Shown one piece after another: positions 49,501 through 61,125 of a stretch of DNA of 64,000 nt. Source of the DNA: Liolophura sinensis. Taxonomy: Eukaryota > Mollusca > Polyplacophora > Chitonida > Chitonidae. Below the pieces are notes generated by a model. That model did not search any database and was not told the DNA's origin. It saw only the letters and a program-made list of their open reading frames with translations. The position numbers were made by a program, and so were the translations under genes. The number at the start of each line of letters is the position of its first letter. The first letter of the stretch is position 1. The stretch lies in NCBI RefSeq assembly GCF_032854445.1, contig NC_088300.1:8990001-9054000 (forward strand), read 5' to 3'.

Positions 49501-51450
49501 TATTCTTTGAGTAGTACTACAATCGTAAACATTTGAAAATACAGAGTGGAAAGTCAGTTGGAAGTTAGTTTGGCCAAATCGACCCTCAAAGATTAATTTG
49601 TCTGAATGATGTTTACGCTGCAAGTCTAGTATATCTCTCTGACAGGAGTTGACACTGGACCAGTTAATGGATGAAAACATCCATACAATTCATCCAGTTA
49701 GGACACCTACCTCATACCCCCCATCCTCCCTCAACTACACCCCACCTTCATATATTATGAATTTAATTTTGTTCTTCAAATGCACTTGAATCTATTACTC
49801 ATGCTAAAACTCCAAGCCCCGGGATCACAAAGCAATCTTCCACTTAAGTCAAAATTTTAATCATTAAATTTGACACATTCCTTTCCGTTATTTTCGCTGA
49901 AATTTGTTGTGCAATAGTATGCCCAAAATTTACTTTATCAAGTAATATTTTGACCCTTGTTACATTAGAAATAACAATTTTAAAGTGATTTGAAATTTTG
50001 ACATGTCTATTTAAGATGGATTTGTGATCCTGGAGCCTGAGATATGTAACATGGAAGAGCTGACCTGTGAATGTCTGTCCTTTGTGATCTTAATGCTGAA
50101 AATGACGGAGATATTATATGGAATAATGTGATTATCAGACAGTATATTATGTAAAAAAAAAAAAGAGCATAATTTACGTGGAATATTTTTATCATATCTG
50201 TCTCAGACAGTCAACTTACACTGTACAGAAGGTACATACACAATCAAATTCTGAACTATTGTACATGTATTTGTTGTTATCATCATGAAGCTCGCAATAT
50301 CTTGGTTAGATGGAGGGTGCTATTATGCAAAATCATATCATTATGAACAAACGGACATGTGGTTTCAGTTATCATGCTGTATTGCAAACTGTAACAAATA
50401 TAACATCATTCTCTCACAAATAACAGGGAAATAATACAAGGGATTGGTTGGAAACTAATGAAAATTTTGAAACGTTAATTTATGCATATTTAATTGGCAC
50501 TAGAGCAATGCAGTGTTTCTTACTGTTTTCTCCCATAGGCTGCTCACTCACATGGTTTAATAAATGTTCACACCAACTAAAACAATACTATGAACATTCA
50601 TCCTTTCAAATCAAAATCAAAAACTGAAAAATATAAGTACCTTCAAGAGGAACCCCACTTACAACCAGTGTTGAAAACATTTACACAGGATGTGAAAAGC
50701 TCATGGCGGACAGTCATAAGAATATGGCTGTTTTGCTAAATTAAATATCAACACTCATTTAAGAATAAGAGAGGAAGTTAAAACAAGATTTTTGGATGGT
50801 TATGAAAACAATGTTTTCTTAAATCAAAACACAAGGACTAAAACTTCAAGAAAAAATTTGGAGTCTTAAACAGCCAATACTGGCTTTGCACTATGTTTTT
50901 GGCCTCATCTATGGTTTTACTGGCCACAAGAAAGTATTATTGAAGCCGAGACTTAACAAATCACCTCGATATGATACACGCTGCTCCTTTACTAATACTT
51001 TTGACATCAATATTAGTTCCAGAAACATAATTATGATCTTTTCCTGTGTGACCTCGCAGTTTTATACAACAGCTTGGTGACATATCTAGCCTTAAACACA
51101 GTTAGGTTATTCATGTCTCGAGGAACAGTTCCCCTTTAGATATTTTAGTACATTTATCTGAAGATAAACAATCTTAATTACTTTGTATTGAGTTTCATGT
51201 TAACCTAAAAGACTGACACACTTGAACAAGTTGAGAAGTTACACTGCAAAGAGACATCACCCTGCTGTTGACACTATCAGCTTGTATTAACAACATGCTG
51301 TTTAGCTGTATGTACTTAATTAAAATGCATTGACTGACAAGACTGAGACTCAAGGGCTGCTAATTTTGTATTATGGACAATATTTGTACGGTGCAAGAGA
51401 GAAAGAACAGTTTTGATATTTGCCAGTATTATCTAGGAACTGGGTTGACA
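43537..51450. other. Long AT-rich stretch between two convergent genes
   Basis: STS-B runs rightward and MEMO1 leftward, so both 3' UTRs lie in this interval. I see no coding exon; the open frames are below 95 codons and lack motifs. A SINE-like tail fragment lies at 48405-48515. Several AATAAA-type hexamers occur (for example near 45870), none decisive. Confidence 0.4.
48405..48515 (+). repeat. SINE-like tail fragment
   Basis: gaaatattctgaagcatggc followed by gtaaattagcagttcatata and aaacaaatgaat match the tail of the SINE-like family. Confidence 0.45.
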
Positions 51451-54400
51451 TCACTGAAAGACAAGTGCACCTGATGCATAGCTAACTGAGGAATCCTCCA
51501 TGCTGCAACACTGGCTGGACTGCGCGTACTTCACAAACTTCAGAGAAAACTTGTCTTTGTTACCGTTCTTCCGCAATGCATCGACAGCCTACAGAAGATG
51601 GGTAGAAAATGTTAGCATGTTGTTACTTAACCTGTTTATTGACACAGTTTTCTCTACTAGGTTAAAACTTGGTGCTATTTTTTGCATCAGAACATTGTCA
51701 ACTTTATGAGTAGAGATAAAACACACCAGGGAGAAACCTTGCACCATCCAACATCACATCTTAGCATCCATCTTCAGACAGAGTAGCATACAACCACTAC
51801 ACCGGACAAGACAGTAGCATGACTCATACTCACACATTTCACATTGCAGTTCAGGGGCCACTTTCACAAAGTGGCGCACAACATTTTTTTACCATACATT
51901 TGTCGTACTGTATGTTGTATGTCACAATCAACATACCATTTCCTATATGTGCAATATCGTACAAGTACTACATCTTTGTGAAAGTGGCCCCAGATCCCAG
52001 GCACAATGACAGGGAAGGCCAGGGCACATCGTCAAACTTACATTTAATAAGACCCCAATGGGATGTCGCCCACATATAGTGTTCTGATACTGTCCTAGAT
52101 ATTTGCTAAAGCCCACAGGATCTAGTCTCTCAATGATCTCCATGCCCTGAAATTACAAACATCGTACTGAAGCAGGTTAAGAATTCTATAAATGTTCAGG
52201 GGCAGATATAGGCTATTTTCACTCCATTACACAACAGAAACAAAACTTTCTCTTCAGTTGAATACAACCTTGATCCTGACTAGCTGACAGTGGGTCTGGA
52301 TAATCTCTGGATACGTAACCCAGCACATCAGCCTATCAGCAACAATTCCTTGTCCTGCAGAACAGTGGGAACCCTGACAGTATCCCCACAACTTGGACAA
52401 AGTTTCCAGCAACTATATGATTTGAAGTCATTAATGATAAAGGGACAAGCCATTGTATAAAGAAAAAACTGGTTCTCACAGTACACCTGATGCAAGTGTC
52501 AATATCATCGCTTGATCAGAATTCAAGTGTTCTAACGAGCCGACATTTACCTGCATGTGCAACAAACAAATGGCTATCTGATTTATCTACAGTGATTTAT
52601 TTATTTGATTGGTGTGCTATGCCGTACTCAGGAATATTTCACTTATATGACAAGAGCCAGCATTAGGGTATGAGGAAACCGGACAGAGCCCAGAGAAAAC
52701 CCACAACCTCCCGCTTGTTGCTGTCAGGCCTCCCCATGTATCACTGCAGAGAAAGCCAGCATAAAGTGGACATCAACTCTCCGTGACCACATTGGTGCCA
52801 GACTCCTAGGTCATTGTGCCACCCTTGCACGTTAACCAACTTGGACATGATGGCCCCTGCTGACTATAGTGTAACTACTTCGTATCATTCATTAACGCTT
52901 GACTGCCAAGTAAAGAATCTTCAAAAACCGTATACAAGAGAAATAGCTGTACTTCTTTAAATCTGAGTAATTCAAACAATACTCAATCTGCCTTGTCTCC
53001 CTAATGAGCTAATTAATGACCCAACAACCAACCATTTCATCCAAAGCTTTGATTGATTTCCAGATCTCTCCATACTTCCGGTCATAGAATGTGTAGTGGA
53101 ATCTCCGTCCTAGAAAAAAAAATAGACAACGTTATAGCATATATGAACATTCGTTTTCGTATATTTCACACCTTGCTTCAAATTAACCTAATATCAAATA
53201 CCTTTACCTAGTTTATATAACTGATGTCTTACACTACACTTCAGATTTTTTTACTTAATGAAGGTTTCAGAGTTAAGGAAATAAAGCAGAGCTTAAGGAA
53301 ATACATCAGCAAACTACCCGATGAATTACGCTGTAACTAAATATCGACAAGCATGTAGCTTACAAGCACATACTACTGGTGCTGGTAATTCTTTAGCTAC
53401 TGGTACTGGTAATTCTTTAACTACTGGTACTGGTACTAGTAATTCTTTAACCTTTCTGCATGTTTGCAAGGTGTTCATTTAAGCATATGCTGAAGGCATT
53501 ATTCTGTGTAGACTGATAAAACTATACGTTTTCTGAAGCCCTAAAACGGGCCAATCCAACCGATGTAGTCTTGTCTCCAAAATCATATTAAATTAAAAAT
53601 GTGCATAAATTGCACTTAAAGTTGCTCTTTCAATGCAAAAAGGTTGAGGAATTAAGGTCGAAATTTTTAGCCAAAAAATCCATATTCACTAATCAAATCA
53701 GATTTTCTCTATTTGTCAATAATAGCTCAACTCATTTCCATTAGGTAAATATCATATTAAATATCGCTAAAATGGTTTTAAAGTTTAAAAAGTTATAAAA
53801 TGACCCACATTATTAATAAATTTTAGGAACTTTAAATGCTGACCTTGATTTGTAAGACGTGCAGACGAGATTTAAATTTTATTGATGGCAATTAGTTGAG
53901 ATATTTGAAAATCACAGCAATAATTCCATTTTATATGTGCTGATCAATTTTTTGCCACAAATGTGTCTGGTATAGTCATTGTAGGACAGTTACTGAATCT
54001 ATAACAGCCGCTAAGGTATCCATGACTACTAAATCCTGGTAATGCAACACTGATGTTATTGCAATGAAGTGATACTGTATCAAAAGTGAAGATTTAAAGA
54101 TCCTCAAGATACTGTAAATACCTCTGTATTATTTGTTTTACATCATACTCCAAAACATTTCAATTAAAACACTGACTATTATGGGTAGAGAATGAACTTC
54201 AGAAAGGTATTAAATGGTGCAGCCAAGGAATTTTGTCTGTACTACCACATGGCTCGAGCACTGAAAGTCTGAGAACTGAGGCTGTCTATAATGAAATGCT
54301 AAGTGTAAGTAAACACTTATAATACAACTTATTTAATGGATGTTTATTTAATATAAGTTTTTCGATATCAGTACTTCAAAATCATTCTTTTAACTGCTTA

Positions 54401-57400
54401 CAAACAGAACAAAAATGCATTAGATGAGAGATTCTGATTTGTGAAGTCTGTGTACAAAGTCAATTGAAGTTTGGACTCAAGTATTAACATCAGAATACAG
54501 CCATGTGACTCACCCCAATGACAGAAGTCGGAGGAAATGACAAAGAAGTTTTCTGGATTTGCTAGATAATTACTGAGAATACGACCATAGCTTGTTTCTT
54601 TGTCAGTTGATAGTGAGCCCACTAATATAGGAACTATCTTAAAACTGCCTTGTCGCCTAGAAAACAAAACACAGAAACACTTCAGTTACATGTGGATAAT
54701 ATTGCACAGTAGTTATAGTGCTATAGTTAAGAAAACAAAGAGATTCCAACTGTCTACAGCCCTAAAGCAGCAAGTTTTACTTTGTTGATAAGAAATTCCA
54801 AGACATCAAAGCCATAGTTACATGTAGACCTGTGGTCTATCAGCGAACAAAAAGGTAGAGTTCTCTCTTTGTCATCATGCAAAAGGAAGCAGTGAATTTG
54901 TGATTAGAAAGCAGGCTTGAGCTGAACAAGATGGTGCCCATTTAGTTGTATGCATATTGTTTAATGTATTGTTAATATTGACTTACAAAGTGTTCATCAA
55001 ATCACAGTTACCTTCAATACAACCCTTGCAAATAAATTTAGCTCTTGTGAAGAGTCAACATTATTCCTGACTTTTCTTTGTTTAAGGTCATGCAACCATG
55101 TATGGCTACTAAGCAATGTTATCTTTTTCACATCTCAAACCTTCACAACCGTTGTATAATGCAGCTAATTTTCTTTGGTGTTTTACGTTGTGCTCAAGAA
55201 TATTTCACTTACATCACGGCAGCCAGCAGTACAGTGGGAGAAAACCAGGCACAGCTCGGGAAAACCCACAACCATCCATAGGTTGCTGGCAGACCTTCCC
55301 ATGTGCGGCCTGAGAGGAAGTCTGCATGAGCTGGACTTGAACTCACAGTGATCGCATTGGTGAGAAGCCCCTGGGTCATAATCTCATGATATCATAAGTC
55401 TCATGATGGTAGACTACAGAATGATGTAAATGTGTCAGGATATGCATACGGTTATTTCTCTTGCCAGTTGTTATAAAACTGAATTACTTATGTCAGAAGT
55501 AGACATCACCAATTTCTATGGATACATACATCCTTCACTTACCCTTCCATAATTTTTGCTACATAAGGTAAATGCATTTCAATACTGTGTTCATCTTCAT
55601 CCACATCTAACCTCATATAGTCAAAGGCCCCAGTTGCATAGAGTTCTGCATTTACTGTCAACAATTAAAATTTACTAAATTCAACAATAGAATGGTTTAA
55701 ATTGGGGATTGCTGGTACTCAGTTTTCCTACCAAATCAAAACACAATAAATCTTCACCCAAGCATGCTTGACTCTCAACTGTCTGATTTTAGGGAATCTA
55801 TATTTAAACATATCATTTGCTTAAAGTAACACAGCTTTTCTTGGAAAGTAAATATATATTATAAAAACAAAACACATGCAGTTTGTGGGGAAATAAACTA
55901 TAGGCAAGTCCAGGCACCTGCAGCATATATACACATTTAATTAACTTATGGGCAAATTTAAATCATCATTTGCTGTAAATATTAAAATAAGATGTCTAAA
56001 AGCGCAGCTGCACTGTATTACCAGTTCCTGGACTATATTACTCCAGCTCCTTGGAGTGTGTGTAACACTGGTTAAAATTTCCATTCCCTACAATTCTGCT
56101 CATACCACACATACAGGTACATCTTTATGCAAAGTAGGTTTTGTCATCACTGCACCTGTCATAATGTTACTTGGGTGCATCTTTGAAATTATTCAAAACA
56201 ACAAATATATAGAGTTGAGTTCCTGCATATGGATTTCTACAGCTTTCTTGTTACCTTCGGTGTCTATAGGCAGGTCGAAGAGAGGGGTCTGATATTTGTC
56301 TGTTGTGGTGAGAGAACAACCAGGGATTCGTGCATGATGAGACGGCCCCAGGATAAATACACGCTTTCTGAAACCGAGAAAATATACTCTAGGTATATAA
56401 AATGTACTTCCCCTACATTCTGAATCATTACAAAATTTATATACAAGTAAAAGCAGTCTTTTATTTGGCAATTGCTGTGATAAATGCGTTATAGATTGTC
56501 TAGCTATATCTGACTATACTGACGTATATTAGTCTGTGTAACAGACATCTTCCTGAGCAGACTAAGGGGATAATGACCTAACTCTACTCACATTCTGCTT
56601 GTGTCCACTTGTTTGTAGGCATGGCCTCCACAAGCTCCACAGTACGAGTATCCAGCATGCCTGAAGCAAGTACATGGGTCATAAAATTTACACTGAATTT
56701 GTCTACAGCTTATACACAACACAGTCCAGACAACTGACAAATGTGGTGCCACCAATTCTAGAATTGGCATCTAAACGAGAAGTACAATAAATACAACAAA
56801 TGATGATTTAAATCAAAAGAAACGTTTTTCCTTATACTATTCTTTTCTATTCATGAGCTCGAGAGGAAACAAGGACATGCTATTAAGATAGATTTCATTT
56901 TTTGTGACTAAGACATTCTACAAAAAACATAGATATCAGAAAAAGCTATTATATTTACCACACAAAAATATTTTGACTTTTTATTTCATATTAAATTACT
57001 TTTGGTATCATCCGATGAAATATGAAAAACCTGTATCTCTCATCTTTTTTTGATTAGTGGCTACCATTTACTGTTTATTGAACACTTTTATAACGTCATC
57101 TTTTTTTCTGGCAGGCCATTTGAGCAGGGACACCATGCTCACAATGCTGGAAACATGAATTGGTTTACTGGGCTGCAGGGGGAGATAACTCACGGTGCTA
57201 TGATAGCTCTTGCTGGTGTTTGAACTACGGGAGCCTTTGATAGCCAGTTCTCTAGTTGATGATTCAAGGTTGAGGCTGCCAAAAGCAATAATTCACATAC
57301 AGAAGTATTTATTAAACACAGCAAATGAGTGCACTGATACCCAGTAATTCTTTAAGTTTGCTATAAACACAAATATATAGCAGTTTGTGCTTTCGGCAGG

Positions 57401-59019
57401 ATACATATCTTCCACATTTATTACCAACAGCACATACATTTCTTTCTTATTGGCTGTATAATACTTTTTAATTACCATTCCACAGGTTCTTAAACAAAGG
57501 TAATAATTCAAAGTTCTTCTCCTTCATACAACTCGAGCATGAGCATGTGCAGTTTTGATGATTTTCTGACACAATTCATTGAGTTCAATTTCACATCATA
57601 ATTCATGGCGTTTTACAGTTTTTGGAAATGCTTTGGTATGATTTCATACTGCAAATGGCTATCATGATGTCAGAACATGATGCACAAAGGGATCTAGACA
57701 TCATTTGGGGACCACATGTGATACCAAACTAACATGTCGGGGGCTTACTCAAAACGTCAATTGTGTGAAAAATGCTGGGGCTTGACATGAATGCCATTTA
57801 TGATTAGACTCATGAACCAGTAGACCTATGCCATGTCTAGTGTGGCAACAGATGTATCCAATTCTGTCCCTCTGCCGTGTAATTACATGTATGTAAAAGT
57901 AGCCTCCCTTTGACAAATTATACATATCTTAATAGAGTATCACACAGTATGAAGACATGCTATTAATATTATAGACAATGATCTCTCCATTTCTGAAAAA
58001 TCAAAACACTAGAAATTGTTAATAAATAGTATTACACACTACATTTTTAGACAAGACTACATTTCTTTGGCATCTAACTTTAGCTATTCGATAGTTGCGG
58101 AATGTAACTGTCTATATCAATCAATACAAAGTGTTAGAGAGCTACGGGGAATATTAAATCTTCCCTTTTGAAAATCAATGTCAACCAAGTGGTTCCCATA
58201 ATCAACTAACCTGTTCTGAGTCTTGCCGAACCAAAAATGATCCATGACAACCATACAATTTCACAAAATAAATACTTTCAGATGCTACATTCGCTGTGGC
58301 AGTATGCCGTCTGTCCCCATTTTGATCACTTGTGAGAATGAACGAGGCTGAAGCGATTAGCGCCATCTGACGACAGGAGGAATGAACCACACAAATGGAT
58401 GACTAGACTTGCCTTGTGTTACTGTAATGATTGCCATAAGTATTATCTCCCTTTAACAAGACTTTTTTTCTGCGCTTAAATCGATCACGTGACATATGTA
58501 CGACTATCAGAACGAGATGGCTGAAAACAGTGCACAAAGTGGCTAAAAATGTATTTATTATGTGAATTTGTGAGGTTGTTATGGATCGTTTTTGGTTTGG
58601 CAAGACTCAGAACAGGTTAGCTGATTGTGGAAACCACTCGGTTGACATCGGTTATAACCCCAAAATAATAATACTATAATCCACTTTAAACAAAACCTGT
58701 AGGCCTAAGATCATATATCAAAACAAAACTTCCGTTATTTAAGCACAAACTTGGGAGCCGTATTTGATGGGAAGAGATAATTTTTTCTCGTGCAGACGTC
58801 TGTACTACTTTGAAATGTGGTCGTCAGACAAGAAGTCAGCCACCAGTCACTATGAGGCCATTATCAACCATCAACAAACTAATAACAGTTCTCTGTTTTC
58901 ACAACAAAGCCATGGAATCACTGACATTTTGATGTTGGTTAAAGCAGACGATCTCTTCTCCACTTACGGTTGTCCGTGTACCACGAGCCTGCATGGGTCA
59001 TTCGGCGGACTTTGGCCAT
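51451..59019 (-). CDS. MEMO1: MEMO1, mediator of cell motility 1 (nine coding exons, 296 aa)
   Basis: Exons on the minus strand: 59019-58968, 57275-57194, 56660-56592, 56367-56255, 55654-55543, 54656-54514, 53109-53033, 52146-52042, 51588-51451. All junctions are GT/AG and in frame. The ATG is the first after an in-frame TAA. The product matches human MEMO1 (297 aa) end to end: [14 protein letters not shown]...[78 protein letters not shown] and SVSYASGAL. The vestigial dioxygenase-like pocket is conserved: H46, H78, D186, H189 and C241 correspond to human H49, H81, D189, H192 and C244. MEMO1 is a cytosolic LigB-like fold protein linked to receptor tyrosine kinase signalling, cell motility and metal binding. 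The gene carries a MITE in intron 8, a SINE in intron 7, another SINE in intron 5 and a foldback in intron 1. Confidence 0.96.
51854..51991. mobile_element. 138-bp MITE with 18-bp perfect terminal inverted repeats
   Basis: The ends ggggccactttcacaaag and ctttgtgaaagtggcccc are exact reverse complements. It lies in MEMO1 intron 8 and has no coding capacity. A target-site duplication is not obvious. Confidence 0.8.
52590..52850 (-). repeat. SINE-like repeat, the longest copy in the window
   Basis: Starts tttatttgattggtgtgcta, passes gccgtactcaggaatatttc and aaacccacaacctcccg, and ends with a tRNA-like head (ggtcattgtgccacccttgc, then acgttaaccaactt and ggcccc). In reverse complement the head carries A-box-like ttggttaacg and a B-box-like gttgatgtcc. 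It may correspond to the molluscan RUDI/V-SINE family; that name is from memory and unverified. It lies in MEMO1 intron 7. Confidence 0.8.
53371..53451. repeat. 26-bp tandem repeat, three copies
   Basis: ctactggtactggtaattct plus ttaa is repeated three times, the last with an extra ggtact. It lies in MEMO1 intron 6. Confidence 0.85.
53560..53960. repeat. Diverged dispersed repeat, unclassified, copy 2
   Basis: Collinear similarity with 28185-28605 over several blocks. No coding capacity or terminal repeat is seen. Confidence 0.5.
55165..55395 (-). repeat. SINE-like repeat in MEMO1 intron 5
   Basis: ggtgttttacgttgtgctca, aaacccacaaccatccatag, gagctggacttgaactcaca and cattggtgagaagcccctgg follow the family consensus including the tRNA-derived end. 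Confidence 0.85.
58091..58655. mobile_element. Foldback element with ~76-bp inverted arms, copy 2
   Basis: 58177-58251 (gtcaaccaagtggttcccat, aacctgttctgagtcttgcc) is matched in reverse complement by 58572-58652 with only a handful of differences. The 320-base centre has no coding signal. It lies in MEMO1 intron 1 and is related to 7820-8113. Confidence 0.75.
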
Positions 59020-60310
59020 CTTCGACCCAATTTTGCCCACCAGTCGAACAAGGAAAAGTAGTTATTTCTTCAAAACCTTTGGCCTGGCTTCCTCTCGTCC
59101 AAGCGATGACAGCGCACGCTGCAAAGTTGTGAGATGTAGCTCACATGCGCGTGAAAACTGCAGCGGCACCTGCCGAAAAATAATCAACTACGAAGGGAAG
59201 ATAACTCATCAACGCAGTCGATTTTACCCACTTCGATTCATTACTAAACCTATTTCATTTTGCTGATTGGAAAACCCAGCTACCTTGCGAAAGAAATAAG
59301 TTATATAAGAGGCATGGCGCTTAATTTCCTGGGAAACATTGAAAACTGACATCAGAAATTGAGGGTGAGCCAGGTAGGAATAAATGGGGAGACAACCCTG
59401 TCCTGGCATGCACTTTCGATATCATAAGGGTTATCCAAAAAACATGTAGAAGCATGCTTAAATGCGTTTTTCTTCTCTTTTTATGGATATCAAATTACGC
59501 TCATTTATAAATAAAAACAATGACACTGAATGCTAAATAAGTTGGACATTCGTATACCAACCGTAATCTGTAATTTAAGGAGCGTTCCAAATCAATAATC
59601 TTAAAGACACATTTCCAAAACAAGAGAAATGGGTAACAAATAACATAAATCATTAATATAGAAAAGCTGGTAACATGTAAGAGAAGACAGTCGGTATATT
59701 AAGCATGTCAAAGTCATTCTGCCAGTACTGTATCATACATGAATATTTTCTGTTCAGGCAAAATATATCTTAAAGTTCAGTCACTTGATCCCGTAAAACA
59801 AACCATTATTTTACTTAACAGGATATTTTAAATCATTTATCCTTACAATTTCTTAGAGAAAATATAATAATGTTGACAGTTACCATATTTTCCATTATGG
59901 TGCATTTGAATTTGCTTTTTTTATTTTTTTTTTTTAAATTACCACATGCTGCTAATGACCACCCCAGAGTTTACGTTAAACGCATTGCAGTCTTATCAGG
60001 AAAACCCCATTTTTCACTAAATACATATTTTAATGATGCCCTGAGTTCTTTTGATCCCACTACCTGGAGGGAAGATTCAAGGGACTCGTTCATCACTTGG
60101 TCATTATAGGGGAAATCTGTGGAGAACCTATATGCTTGTTTAAACAATCCATTTAACATAATACCATGGGGAGATGTAGTATATTTGCAGCATGTCTACA
60201 AGATACTTTAGCCTGTCACATAATAAATACGAAGAGAGAGTGTTTTTTTTGTCTTTATAATGAAATATAGCAAATACTATTCAGTATAGTACAGTAATTG
60301 TGATTAGCTT
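59020..60310. other. MEMO1 5' flank and intergenic DNA
   Basis: The promoter of MEMO1 should lie just right of 59019. I see no reliable core element. No other gene is recognised; open frames here have no motif. Confidence 0.4.
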
Positions 60311-60317
60311 TGGATGG

Positions 60318-60540
60318 GTAGAAAGGGACGGGGGGGGTCTCCCTGGCCAAGGTTGTTTGCAATGACCCAGGAGCCTCCCACCAATACGGTCACTGCGAGT
60401 TCAAGTCTGGTTCATGCTGGCTTCCTCTCCTGCCCTAGGTGGGAAGGTCTGCCAGCAATCTGCAGATGGTGTTGGGTTTCCCCCAGGCTCTGCCTGTGTT
60501 TTCTCCAACCATAATGCCGCCATGGCCCATTCTGTTATAT
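60318..60540 (+). repeat. SINE-like repeat, with tRNA-like head
   Basis: ggtctccctggccaaggttg, gacccaggagcctcccacca, gagttcaagtctggttcatg (B-box-like), tgctggcttcctctcctgcc and the conserved ggtttcccccaggctctgcc. The 3' tail is truncated after ccataatgccgcc. Confidence 0.85.
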
Positions 60541-61060
60541 CATTTGGGGTAACGGTACACAAACAGTCAAAAAATCATTTCATAACCGACAATTAGTATG
60601 GGAAAGCAGACAAAAATCAACCCAAAGTGAACCGCAATGATATAATGAATTGGCATCCAATGGAAATTCCAAACTCAAATTTTGAAGTCAAGATTATCTT
60701 TAGTCTCCTTTAAATCCAATGCTTGATAGATTTCTTTCACCCCACAGCAATATGGGGATTGTTTAAGGCCAATAGGCCATTGATATACATTCTGGTAATT
60801 CAAAAGTATCAATTTCCAAAAGGATTTCATTTTGGTAATTTTTGGATTAAGTGACCACCTGTTTGGCATGAAGGTTTGTCAGGCATGACATGATTTCCTT
60901 TACCTATAAACATAAGCCGGCGTTGTTGACAAATTTTTGAATGCAACAACCAACCAAATAGTTCAATAAATATACTATTTACTGAATCTGCAAGGGTGGC
61001 AAAAGGAATATTTTGATGCTGTGACCGGGTGGCGTCTTAGACTCAGCAATCAAAAAGATT
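60541..61060. other. Intergenic DNA, nothing recognised
   Basis: No exon or known repeat family is recognised between the SINE-like copy and the truncated one beside the satellite. Confidence 0.35.
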
Positions 61061-61061
61061 T

Positions 61062-61125
61062 GTTGCCCTTCTTTATCATTGCGGTAGCCAGCATTGTGGG
61101 TGGCAGGAAACCGGGGAGACTTACA
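61062..61125 (-). repeat. Truncated SINE-like fragment abutting the satellite array
   Basis: ggtagccagcattgtgggtg plus gcaggaaaccggggagac matches the family centre and stops where the 80-bp array begins. Confidence 0.6.
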
